Below are positions 9,525-17,310 of a DNA stretch of 64,000 bases, one piece after another. This stretch comes from DATMER01 sp963741305 (GTDB taxonomy: Bacteria; Acidobacteriota; Thermoanaerobaculia; Multivoradales; UBA5704). The stretch spans positions 1 to 64,000 of the forward strand of contig CAVUHL010000003.1 in assembly GCA_963741305.1 (NCBI GenBank), written 5' to 3'. Numbering within the stretch: the stretch's first letter is position 1; every line of letters starts with the position of its first letter. The position numbers were made by a program, and so were the translations under genes. The notes under the pieces are model-generated. The model was given only the letters and a program-made list of their open reading frames with translations, had not been told where the DNA came from and did no database searches.

Positions 9525-9569
9525 TTGCCAGCTTATAAAATTCCTGCTACTCTTCTGTCACAGAAGAGT
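9525..9569 (+). promoter_or_regulatory. Putative promoter with overlapping inverted repeat, PEP-mutase operon
   Basis: TTGCCA (9525-9530) and TACTCT (9548-9553) are 17 bp apart. Overlapping the -10 is a perfect inverted repeat: ACTCTTCTG (9549-9557), a TCA loop, and CAGAAGAGT (9561-9569). The overlap could be an operator. If transcription starts upstream, it is instead a short hairpin at the head of the leader. The promoter match is moderate. Confidence 0.4.
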
Positions 9570-9645
9570 TACAAGGATGTCACGTCTCAGAAACATCTCC
9601 GACAGCCTCAGTCTCGGAGTCCCCAGTTAATTGGAAACATTCTCG

Positions 9646-9675
9646 GGCATGCAGGAGCCGGATTGGCTCCATGCC
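9646..9675 (+). promoter_or_regulatory. Hairpin in the 5' leader of the PEP-mutase gene
   Basis: GGCAT (9646-9650) pairs with ATGCC (9671-9675). Inside it, GGAGCC (9654-9659) pairs with GGCTCC (9665-9670) around the 5-base loop GGATT, leaving a GCA bulge. The hairpin ends 25 bases before ATG 9701 and would cover the earlier in-frame ATG at 9671, which supports 9701 as the start. Confidence 0.45.
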
Positions 9676-9700
9676 AGCTATGACTGGTGAGTTTATCAAT

Positions 9701-10558
9701 ATGAAAAAAAACATGGGATCTGTCCTCAGGGAGTCCATCGCGGGCGGGCGGGCTCTCCTGGTCGCCGGAGCGCACAACGGAGTGAGCGCCAAGCTGGTGG
9801 AGCGTAATGGTTTCGATGCGGTCTGGTCATCGAGCTTCGAAATCTCGACCAGTTATTGCGTTCCCGACGCGAGCATTCTGAGCATGTCGGAGTTTTTGGA
9901 GGCGTCGCGGAACATGGCCGAGGTCGTGAACATTCCGATCATCGCCGACTGCGACAGCGGTTACGGCGATGCGGCCAATGTCTATCACATGACGCGCAAG
10001 TTCGAGGCTGCGGGCGTGGCGGCGGTCTGCATCGAAAACAAGGAGTTCCCGAAAACCAACAGTTTCATCGAGGGGCGTCAGAACCTCGCCTCGGTGGAGA
10101 GCTTCAGCGAGAAGATCCAGTGCGCAGTGCGCAGCCGGAAGTCTGCGGACCTGATGGTCTTCGCCCGCATCGAGGCTCTGGTGAGCAATCACGGGCTCGA
10201 CGAGGCCCTCCGGCGCGCTCATGCCTACGCCGATGCGCAGGCCGACGTAATCCTCATCCATTCAAAATCGCGCACTCCGGACGAGGTGCTGGAGTTCGCC
10301 CGCCGGTGGCAGAACCGCACGCCACTGGCGATCATCCCCACCACCTACTACGGCATTACGCCGGAGCAGATCCAGGAAGCCGGCGTGCAGGTTGTGATCT
10401 ACGCCAATCACGCCATGCGCTCGGCGGTCCGGGCCATGGACCATACGCTGGCCCGCATCGCTGCGACGCGCAGCAGCCAGCCGGTGGAAGGTGAAATCGC
10501 TTCGATGAAAGATCTTTTCGATCTCCAGGGCATGAATGATCTGACATCAATGCGATGA
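9701..10558 (+). CDS. Phosphoenolpyruvate phosphomutase-like enzyme (PepM/isocitrate-lyase superfamily)
   Basis: The protein has 285 residues from ATG 9701, which is preceded by GGTGAG; an in-frame ATG at 9671 lies in a hairpin and lacks a ribosome site. The sequence follows the PepM subfamily rather than methylisocitrate lyase: SSSFEISTSYCVPDAS, the metal-binding ADCDSGYGD, and the long match VFARIEALVSNHGLDEA followed by ILIHSKS. PepM converts phosphoenolpyruvate to phosphonopyruvate, the entry step to C-P natural products. The diagnostic EDKxFPKxNS reads ENKEFPKTNS here, so the Asp is replaced by Asn (codon AAC at 10037). This may mean altered chemistry, for example a related C-P or C-C lyase/mutase. 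The stop overlaps the start of the next gene (ATGA), indicating translational coupling. Confidence 0.85.
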   Translation: MKKNMGSVLRESIAGGRALLVAGAHNGVSAKLVERNGFDAVWSSSFEISTSYCVPDASILSMSEFLEASRNMAEVVNIPIIADCDSGYGDAANVYHMTRKFEAAGVAAVCIENKEFPKTNSFIEGRQNLASVESFSEKIQCAVRSRKSADLMVFARIEALVSNHGLDEALRRAHAYADAQADVILIHSKSRTPDEVLEFARRWQNRTPLAIIPTTYYGITPEQIQEAGVQVVIYANHAMRSAVRAMDHTLARIAATRSSQPVEGEIASMKDLFDLQGMNDLTSMR

Positions 10559-11649
10559 CCCGTTCCGAGGGAGCCGCGGAGCCGCGGAACCGGCCGGTAA
10601 TCACCTATGTCGATCCCCCTTGGGCTTTCGGTCCAGAGGGGGAGGTCGATCCTTCCCTGGCGACCTACGAACGAGAGGTCTTCGGCGACGGAGCCGAGCT
10701 GCGGCTCGGGCTCGCCGTTGGCCGCCGTTACGTCCAGGAGGGGGATGAGTTCCTCGCGTCCGTGCGGAGCGCTGATGCCCTGGTCATCCACCGGTGCTTC
10801 GTCACCCGCGAGTTGCTGGCCGCCGCTGGCGACGGCCTCAAGGTGGTAGGCCGCCTGGGCGTCGGGTTCGATAACCTCAACCCGGAGCTGCTCAAGGCGC
10901 GCGGCATCATCGGGTTTAACATTCCCGATTACTGTATCGACGAGGTCACCACTCACGCCCTGGCTCTGCTCCTGGCGCTCGAGCGGGGGATCATCCCCCA
11001 GCACCAAACTCTGGCCGGAGGACGGTTCGACATCTACGCGGGAGGCACTCCCCGGCGGCTGCGTGAGCATACGGCGGGTGTCATCGGTTTCGGGCGGATC
11101 GGCCGTGTGGTGGCCACCCGTCTGCTCCTGTTCTATGACCGTGTCCTGGCGTACGATCCCTATGTGGAGTCGGACGTGATAGAGGCGTACGGAGCGCGCA
11201 AGGTCGGCTTCGACGATCTCCTGGAGCGGTCCGACGCGGTGCTGTTGCACTGCCTGCTCAGCGGGGAGACCGAAGGGATGATGAACGCAGCCGCGTTCTC
11301 CCGCATGAGGCCCGGGGCCTTGCTGGTGAATACCGCGCGTGGTGCCCTCATCCAGCCGAAGGCGCTCCATGAGGCCCTGGTTTCCGGTTCCCTCGGCGGC
11401 GCGGGCCTTGACGTATTCTCACCGGAGGATCCGCACCTGGACGAGTGGTACGGCCGCGTCGTGAAGCTCCCGAACGTGGTCGTGACGAGCCACCGGGCCT
11501 ATCTGTCCCGGGAGGCCGAGGCGAGCCAGCGGCGGCGCATGGCCAGAGGCGTCTTCGAAACGCTGCGGACCGGCCGTCCGCCTGCCGCGGGCCATCTCAC
11601 CGAGGGGGTGCGGATCGCATGGACGCCGGCTGGGCAATCCATGAGATAG
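10555..11649 (+). CDS. D-2-hydroxyacid dehydrogenase (phosphoglycerate dehydrogenase-like)
   Basis: This 364-residue NAD-dependent enzyme of the D-isomer 2-hydroxyacid dehydrogenase family has the nucleotide fold motif GVIGFGRIGRVVATR, the catalytic Arg in VNTARGALI, a Glu in FSPEDPHLDEW and the His in VTSHRAYLSREA. Its start overlaps the PEP-mutase stop by 4 bases, so the two probably act in sequence. Plausible substrates are phosphonopyruvate (giving phosphonolactate) or a phosphonoaldehyde, since a 3-phosphoglycerate-dehydrogenase homologue also sits in the phosphinothricin pathway. This substrate assignment is inference. It converges with the ABC exporter, leaving only 9 bp between the stop codons. 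Confidence 0.85.
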   Translation: MTRSEGAAEPRNRPVITYVDPPWAFGPEGEVDPSLATYEREVFGDGAELRLGLAVGRRYVQEGDEFLASVRSADALVIHRCFVTRELLAAAGDGLKVVGRLGVGFDNLNPELLKARGIIGFNIPDYCIDEVTTHALALLLALERGIIPQHQTLAGGRFDIYAGGTPRRLREHTAGVIGFGRIGRVVATRLLLFYDRVLAYDPYVESDVIEAYGARKVGFDDLLERSDAVLLHCLLSGETEGMMNAAAFSRMRPGALLVNTARGALIQPKALHEALVSGSLGGAGLDVFSPEDPHLDEWYGRVVKLPNVVVTSHRAYLSREAEASQRRRMARGVFETLRTGRPPAAGHLTEGVRIAWTPAGQSMR

Positions 11650-11658
11650 ATGAAGGCA

Positions 11659-13386
11659 TCATCCCTGGCGCGCGGCCAGGCGGTCCTCCGCCGGGAAGGC
11701 GAGCCTGCCCGGATGCTCGAATGCGCTTCCCGGGAGGTCGGTGACGATCTGCCCCTCCTCGAGCTTGATCACCCGGTCCGCCAGCCCGAAGTAGCGGTCG
11801 TCGTGGGTGATCACCAGCGCGGTCTTGCCGGCGCTCTTCAGCTTGGGCAGGAGGTGCTTGTAGAAGATCTCCTTGAAGCGGGGGTCTTGGTCGGCCGCCC
11901 ATTCGTCGAAAAGGTAGATCGGACGGTCCTCGAGGAGGGCCGTGAGCAGGGCGAGCCGCTTGCGCTGGCCCTGAGAGAGATCGATGGTGGAGAGCCGCCC
12001 CTGGTCGACCCGGACCTTGCCCGTGAGCTGGAGCTGGGTCAGCAGCTCCGCGGCATCCTGGTCCGTCCGGTCCAGTCCGAGCAGGCTCTGGAACAGGAAG
12101 AAGTCGAAGAAGATCGTCGAGAAGAGCTGCCGGTAGGCATCCCGGTTCTCGTCGGTGAGCGCCTGGCCGTCCAGCCGGATCTCCCCCTGGTCGGGGACGT
12201 AGAGCCCGGTCAGTAGCTTGGCGAGCGTCGTCTTGCCGCTGCCGTTGCCGCCCGCGATGAAGACCAGCTCCCCCGGCTCCAGCCGAAGGTCGATCGGCCC
12301 GAGGACGAACTCCCCTTCGTGGTCCTCGCGCTTGAACACGTGGGTCACCCCGGCCAGCTCGAGCCGGTGCCACCGCGTTTCGAAGGCATGGGTGGAATCA
12401 GTCGCGCCGCCGGGGAGGGAGAGCGCGAAGCCCATGCTCTCTATCCGGTGCAGGGCGACCCCCGCCCGGTTGATGTTGTGCATCGAGTCCATGAGGGTCT
12501 GGAGCGGGGTCAACAGGTAGAGCAATATCAGCGTGTAGCCGGTGAGTGTCGCCGTGCTGGTCTTGGTCAGGAGGGGCAAGCCGAAAAGCAGGAGCGCGAT
12601 CACCAGGTAGAGCAGGAGCTGGCCCCAGGTCGCGGCAAACGAAAAGATGCGCGCGCTGTAGAGGGTCTGCTTCCGCACCCCCTCGACGGTGTCCCTGAGC
12701 TCGCGGTCGAGGAAGGATTCCCGCCGCGGGCGGTGCATCCGGAGCTCCTTGGCGCCCTCGGTCAGGGAACGGAAGTGCCGGTAGAGCGTATCGCTGAGCG
12801 CGCGCGCCCGTTGCAGCGCTCCGAAGGCCCGCAGGATGGGAAACTGATAGCTGAAGATTCCCAGGGCCATCAGCACGAGCATGATCAGAAAGGCTTGCCA
12901 GGACAGCCAGCCGAGGTAGGCCAGCGCGCCTATCAGCAGGGCGGCGTTGAAAGTCAGCACCGGCAGCATCCTCATCACGGTGGAGATGGTGGGGATGTCA
13001 TCGGTCAAGGTCGAAAGAATGCGGTGGGGCCCGATCTCCTCCAGTTGCCGAAGCGGCGCCGCGAGCACCCGCTCGGCGAGATGCATGCGCATGCTGGCGA
13101 TCGTTCCCTCGCCGAGGTAGGCGAGCATCAGCTCCGCGCAGGTACGCGCGCACACGAACAACAAGCAGAATCCGAGAAAGCTCCAGAGCAGCGTGGTCCG
13201 GTCCGCACGGCCGGCCAGGGTGGCGTTGATCAGCGCCAGCAGTCCGACGATTGAGAAGCCGGTGATCGCGCTGGTCAACAGATAGAACACCAGCAGCTTG
13301 CGGGAGTGGCGGAGGAGATAGGCCAAGAGGATGGCAACGCCGGGCAAGCCTGATCGCGGCGGCTGTGGGGGGCATGAGGAGGGCAT
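11659..13386 (-). CDS. Cyclic-peptide-type ABC exporter (SyrD/PvdE family, fused permease-ATPase)
   Basis: A half-transporter of 575 residues from ATG 13386; an in-frame TTG at 13398 has no spacing to the GGGAG site, so I prefer the ATG. Residues 1-300 form the membrane domain, with about six helices (for example LLVFYLLTSAITGFSIVGLL and FLIMLVLMALGIFSYQFPIL). The ATPase shows Walker A GGNGSGKTTLAK, the signature LSQGQRKRLALL, and Walker B running into FDEWAADQDPRFK, the form typical of pyoverdine and syringomycin exporters. It probably moves the lipopeptide or its precursor across the inner membrane. It is transcribed away from the diiron gene, apparently alone. Confidence 0.93.
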   Translation of the reverse strand: MPSSCPPQPPRSGLPGVAILLAYLLRHSRKLLVFYLLTSAITGFSIVGLLALINATLAGRADRTTLLWSFLGFCLLFVCARTCAELMLAYLGEGTIASMRMHLAERVLAAPLRQLEEIGPHRILSTLTDDIPTISTVMRMLPVLTFNAALLIGALAYLGWLSWQAFLIMLVLMALGIFSYQFPILRAFGALQRARALSDTLYRHFRSLTEGAKELRMHRPRRESFLDRELRDTVEGVRKQTLYSARIFSFAATWGQLLLYLVIALLLFGLPLLTKTSTATLTGYTLILLYLLTPLQTLMDSMHNINRAGVALHRIESMGFALSLPGGATDSTHAFETRWHRLELAGVTHVFKREDHEGEFVLGPIDLRLEPGELVFIAGGNGSGKTTLAKLLTGLYVPDQGEIRLDGQALTDENRDAYRQLFSTIFFDFFLFQSLLGLDRTDQDAAELLTQLQLTGKVRVDQGRLSTIDLSQGQRKRLALLTALLEDRPIYLFDEWAADQDPRFKEIFYKHLLPKLKSAGKTALVITHDDRYFGLADRVIKLEEGQIVTDLPGSAFEHPGRLAFPAEDRLAARQG

Positions 13387-13638
13387 GCTTGTTTTCAACT
13401 CCCTGCTGCCGGGGCTCGGCGGTCATCATGAGGTCTGGGCGTGGATCTGGCCGAGCGAGACGATACACGAGAAGCCGGGCGGAGAGGAAGGGGGAACGGA
13501 GTGGTAAACTGATGGCCTGATGGCGATAGTGCTTTCCGGCCTGCCCGGGCCCGATTGATTCGTCTCGACAAACCTCTTGAAGGGTTCAGGCACTCGGGAA
13601 TGGCGGTGGGCAAGCCTGATATTGCAAAGGAGCACACC

Positions 13639-15870
13639 ATGCCGATTGAGAAGATCAGCGTTCCGCATTTTGGTGACGGGGTTGGTTACCTCCCAGACCG
13701 GTGCACCCCGCAGGACCTCTTCCGCAGACTGCTAAACCCGGAAGAGAATGTTCACTACTTCGAGCCAGCATTCAAATTCGCCGTTGCAGCCCTTGAAAGC
13801 GCAGCGGTCCCTCCGCTCGAAGCCGGGGCTCCCCTCGGCTATGTGAACGCGCTCATCGAATGGGCTACGGCCGAGCTTTCTACCCCTGCCGCTATCGAGG
13901 CCCATGCTTCGAGCTGGCCACCGCGGGTTGCCAGAGAGTTCGCGCCCGTTGGCTTGACCGATGGCGCCTGGCTGCAGGGGATCGTCCGGGCGAACCACGT
14001 CGAGAATGAAGTTGGGATGGCTGCCATAAAACAGCTCATGATCCGGTTCGGCGATCCTGGGTCGAGCGAGAGCTACGTACAACGGTATGGCTCGCTCTTG
14101 CGCAGCCTTGGGGTGCCGCCGGCAAGCATCTCGCGGTGGGAGCGGGAAGACGCCTCTCCTTGCGCCGAGGTCTCCTATGAGCACGCCCTGCTCGGCATGG
14201 CGCTGGGCCTCTTTCCCGGTTCGCTCAGGCCCGAGACGGTCGGGTTCAACCTCTGGATGGCGACGCTCGGGCCTTGTCCGCTCCTCGAACGGCTCACGGA
14301 CGCGCTACGGGACCAGAATGCCAATCTCCAATATCTTGACACGTACGAACGCAGGGCTCTTGGTGAGTTGGCCATCCAGTGCGCTGTGCGATGCCTCGAG
14401 GAGATGGACGGTGATCTGGCGCGCGCCCGTATCGCCAGGGGGTTCGCCGCGGCCCATTCTTCATATCAGAGGTGGGAAGAGGCCATGTTCGGCCGGAATG
14501 TGCCGCTGACCCCCCGCGACTTCGTTCTGGAGATGATCCGGCGAAAGGCGCATTTCGCACTTGGGCACCATACTCGTCTTTCATTTGGCGGCACGAAGGT
14601 CGAGGATCTTTTCCGTGGCGGTGAGGCCGGCCATGAGGCACTGCTCGACCACCTTGTTACATCGGGGATGATCTATCCGGGCTCTCCCGAAGACAGCCCC
14701 TTCATCTCCCACTCCATCTCCTTCGACGGCCCGATGTTTGATGTCTTCACCGCATCCGAGCAGCGAGACCTTCACGAGTGGATCGTCAGCCTGAAATCCG
14801 AAGAGGCCGTTCAACAGAAGAAGCCGCCAGTGGCGCTCCGCGGCGAGTACGGCTATCCGCAGGATCCCAAGAGCCTTCATGGCTACGCCATGGCGCATTA
14901 CGGCCCGCTATCGATTCAGGAACAGCTCTACTACGGCTCGAACTCCGACCAGTACCCCGCGGTCCGCTTGTTCGCCAGGACGATGCTCGACTCGTTTCTC
15001 CGCAAGCTCAAGGGCGCATTCGAAAGCGATCCACGGCTCACTGCCAGCCCCGCGCCCAAGTGGTCTGAACGTGCCATCTCCGAGATGGTCGTAGAGCACC
15101 ATGAGAGGAACATCCAGTCGAGGCCGAAGCCGAGCGCCGATCAGGCGGAGAGAATCCCCACCCCGATGAATGCCCCCAAGCCGGAAAAGCCGTCCATCGC
15201 CATCGCGTTCGATGGTGTGTGGCTACAGGGCTTTGCCGACGTCCATCGGTCAGATCGCGAGGAGTACGGGTGGTTGTTCCGCATTTATGCATCTGAGCAG
15301 GGCGACGGAAGCATGGACTGGAATCACAATCGGATCATGCGGAACGCGGTGAGCTACGCGGGGCCTCAGGCGATGCTGCCCGCCACGGACCGCCGGTTCT
15401 ACGAATTTTGTGATGCAAACCCCATGAATCTCATGTTGCTGGCGGCCTCATTGAATACACGTCATTTCATGCCGGAGCTCCTGGGGTGCAACCTGGGGAT
15501 CGAGGCCACAGGTGTCGGCGGAAGCTACCTCGATGCCTGGAGAGGGTTCGTCGCGAAGACCACCAACGACTGGGCGGCATTGAGCTATCGGTTGCATAAC
15601 AGTATTGACAACTACGTGACCGGCCACACCAAGTGGTCGCTCGCCGCCATACAGTCGTTCATGGCTCGCGTAGAAGAGAGCGCACCGGAGGCCGTGGAGG
15701 CCCAATGGCAGCGCATCTGGCGGGTGTGGCGCCTGCAGGACATCCTGGAGCACGGGGCCGTCGATGAGCGGCAAGCGCTGAGGGAAACATTGGGCTTCGA
15801 TGTTTCGAGCCTGGCGCCGATACCGGCAGCCCTGCCCTCCGCGGCGAAGCCTGAGGCCCCCGCAGCATAA
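13639..15870 (+). CDS. Double heme-oxygenase-like diiron (iron-containing redox) protein
   Basis: The protein has 743 residues from ATG 13639; AAAGGAG at 13627-13633 decides this start over an upstream in-frame ATG. It appears to be a tandem duplication: the segment DGAWLQG near residue 108 recurs as DGVWLQG near residue 525, each followed by a helical domain of about 200 residues. The C-terminal copy keeps a metal-ligand motif H653-x3-D657-x5-H663 (HNSIDNYVTGH), of the kind seen in iron-containing redox enzymes with a heme-oxygenase-like fold. The N-terminal copy has LQYLDTYERRALGE at the same place and lacks the histidines. Family members are N-oxygenases or oxidative C-C cleaving enzymes acting on amino acids. 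The methyltransferase 60 bp downstream is a likely partner. The exact reaction cannot be read from sequence. Confidence 0.75.
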   Translation: MPIEKISVPHFGDGVGYLPDRCTPQDLFRRLLNPEENVHYFEPAFKFAVAALESAAVPPLEAGAPLGYVNALIEWATAELSTPAAIEAHASSWPPRVAREFAPVGLTDGAWLQGIVRANHVENEVGMAAIKQLMIRFGDPGSSESYVQRYGSLLRSLGVPPASISRWEREDASPCAEVSYEHALLGMALGLFPGSLRPETVGFNLWMATLGPCPLLERLTDALRDQNANLQYLDTYERRALGELAIQCAVRCLEEMDGDLARARIARGFAAAHSSYQRWEEAMFGRNVPLTPRDFVLEMIRRKAHFALGHHTRLSFGGTKVEDLFRGGEAGHEALLDHLVTSGMIYPGSPEDSPFISHSISFDGPMFDVFTASEQRDLHEWIVSLKSEEAVQQKKPPVALRGEYGYPQDPKSLHGYAMAHYGPLSIQEQLYYGSNSDQYPAVRLFARTMLDSFLRKLKGAFESDPRLTASPAPKWSERAISEMVVEHHERNIQSRPKPSADQAERIPTPMNAPKPEKPSIAIAFDGVWLQGFADVHRSDREEYGWLFRIYASEQGDGSMDWNHNRIMRNAVSYAGPQAMLPATDRRFYEFCDANPMNLMLLAASLNTRHFMPELLGCNLGIEATGVGGSYLDAWRGFVAKTTNDWAALSYRLHNSIDNYVTGHTKWSLAAIQSFMARVEESAPEAVEAQWQRIWRVWRLQDILEHGAVDERQALRETLGFDVSSLAPIPAALPSAAKPEAPAA

Positions 15871-15890
15871 TGAAATGAGCCGGATCCGAG

Positions 15891-15920
15891 TTGCCATCTA
15901 TTTGGAGCCCGATATACAAT
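15891..15920 (+). promoter_or_regulatory. Putative promoter for the methyltransferase gene
   Basis: TTGCCA (15891-15896) is followed by TATACA (15913-15918, 16 bp spacing) or TACAAT (15915-15920, 18 bp). The predicted transcript start lies only about 5 bases before ATG 15931, where no ribosome-binding site is visible, so the message would be nearly leaderless. Confidence 0.45.
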
Positions 15921-15930
15921 TGCCCATACT

Positions 15931-17103
15931 ATGAGCACACCCCCACCGAAGCTGACAAGCTCCGAAGCGATGTCCAGCCTGCGCACCCGTCTGGCCGAGG
16001 TTGGCTATTCCGAACGCGGGTTGGGCGATCGGCTCGGAAGGGAAGTCCTTGGGCTGCCGCGCTTCTTCGAGGCCCGGTGGCGCGACCTCGATCCCACCCC
16101 GGCAGCCATTGACCCGCTGATCGCGCTGCTGTTGATGGGTGAGGAGACGCAGCTGTCGGAGCTGACGGGCCTTCTTACGGCAGACCACATTCGAGCTCTT
16201 GAGGAAATGCACCTCATCGAGGTGAGCGGTCCGTCCGCGAAGTCCGAGCTGAAGCTTTTCCCATGCCGGGATTTGCTGCTGGCAACTGACAACGGGGAGC
16301 CCGACCCCAGCATCAACAAAGTCATGTGCCTGTACCCGGATTCCTACGTTCTCGCCAACATCGTTGACCGGCCGCCCGTCCATCGGGTGCTGGACCTCTG
16401 CACCGGCTCGGGGATCTACGCGCTCCGCGCAGCCAGCCACTCGCATGCCGTCGTAGGAGCGGACATCAGCGAGCGGGCGATCGCTTTCTCCCGCTTCAAC
16501 GCCGGCTTCAACCAGATTCAAAACACAGAATTCAGGGTGGGTGATCTATACGAGCCCGTCGCGGGATCCACGTTTGACATCATCATGTCGAATCCTCCCT
16601 TCAACCCGGATCCGGACACGCCTGTCGGAGGCCACGCCCCGTCCCCCAGCGGCGCCGACCACTTCAGCGGGGGTCCATCCGGTGAGGAGCTCCTGTCCGG
16701 CGTCATTTCAGGCCTCGACAGGCATTTGGCGCCGCGAGGCATGTGTCATGTTGTGACCTTGCTGGTGCATCCAAAGCAAGGCCCGAGTTATCGCGAGCGG
16801 ATTTCCAGTTGGCTTGAAGGCCGTCTGTCCGACTTCGATGTGCTGATATGGGCGGTCCCGCACAATCATTTTGACAGGTTCGAGGAAGACTCGTCCAAGA
16901 TGGCCTTCCTCAGGGAAAATTTCGAGCGCTTTGAGTTTGGGACGATATCGATCCGGAGACGAGCCGGAAAGGAACCGATCTATTATCACGGCCCTCCGCC
17001 GCGGCCTACTGGCCCTCTCTTTGACGAAGACGGCAAGATCAAAATCAGGATCGACGATCAAGCCTTTTCGTCAGCCGCCTCCTCGGTACCAACGAGCGGG
17101 TAG
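15931..17103 (+). CDS. Class I SAM-dependent methyltransferase (NPPF type)
   Basis: The 390-residue protein has an N-terminal helical region of about 140 residues, probably winged-helix-like, and a Rossmann methyltransferase domain. The SAM motif is LDLCTGSGIYAL (about residues 155-165), followed by VVGADISERAIAFSRFN and the catalytic NPPFNPDPD. The NPPF/Y motif is typical of enzymes that methylate nitrogen, such as PrmC/HemK and TrmN6. A pairing of a diiron oxygenase with an N-methyltransferase is known from N-N bond pathways such as streptozotocin, so the two genes may modify one amino acid nitrogen; this is inference. It ends just before a tandem-repeat region. Confidence 0.82.
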   Translation: MSTPPPKLTSSEAMSSLRTRLAEVGYSERGLGDRLGREVLGLPRFFEARWRDLDPTPAAIDPLIALLLMGEETQLSELTGLLTADHIRALEEMHLIEVSGPSAKSELKLFPCRDLLLATDNGEPDPSINKVMCLYPDSYVLANIVDRPPVHRVLDLCTGSGIYALRAASHSHAVVGADISERAIAFSRFNAGFNQIQNTEFRVGDLYEPVAGSTFDIIMSNPPFNPDPDTPVGGHAPSPSGADHFSGGPSGEELLSGVISGLDRHLAPRGMCHVVTLLVHPKQGPSYRERISSWLEGRLSDFDVLIWAVPHNHFDRFEEDSSKMAFLRENFERFEFGTISIRRRAGKEPIYYHGPPPRPTGPLFDEDGKIKIRIDDQAFSSAASSVPTSG

Positions 17104-17310
17104 GTGGGCTCGAATGAGTGGTTGGAGGAGTCTACCCACCGGGTAGCTATGCCTGCTCACTGGTTAGAGGGGTCTACCAACTGGGTAGCTGTCTCCAACG
17201 AGAGGGTAGGTAGGGCCGAATGAGTGGTTGGAGCGGTCGACCCATTGGGTAGCCACGCGTGCTCACCGGGTAGAGGGGTCTACCCGGTGGATTGCCATGT
17301 CTACCCGCCC
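17098..17310. repeat. Two imperfect 106-bp tandem repeats between convergent genes
   Basis: Two units begin at 17098 and 17204 with GGGTAGGT and share CGAATGAGTGGTTGGAG at the same offset. Each unit is rich in GGGTAG and its complement CTACCC, giving several possible stems such as GGGTAGAGGGGTCTACCC (17268-17285). They fill the gap between the methyltransferase and the molybdopterin oxidoreductase, which converge here, and the last bases enter the end of the latter gene. They could serve as a bidirectional terminator or be a mobile repeat family. Confidence 0.75.

Noticed and set aside
9701..10558. Isocitrate or methylisocitrate lyase of central metabolism
   Set aside because: The PepM-type segments (FPKTNS, FARIEAL, ILIHSKS) and lack of the lyase KKCGH motif argue against it.
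17098..17310. CRISPR array
   Set aside because: Only two long imperfect units with no unique spacers and no cas genes nearby.
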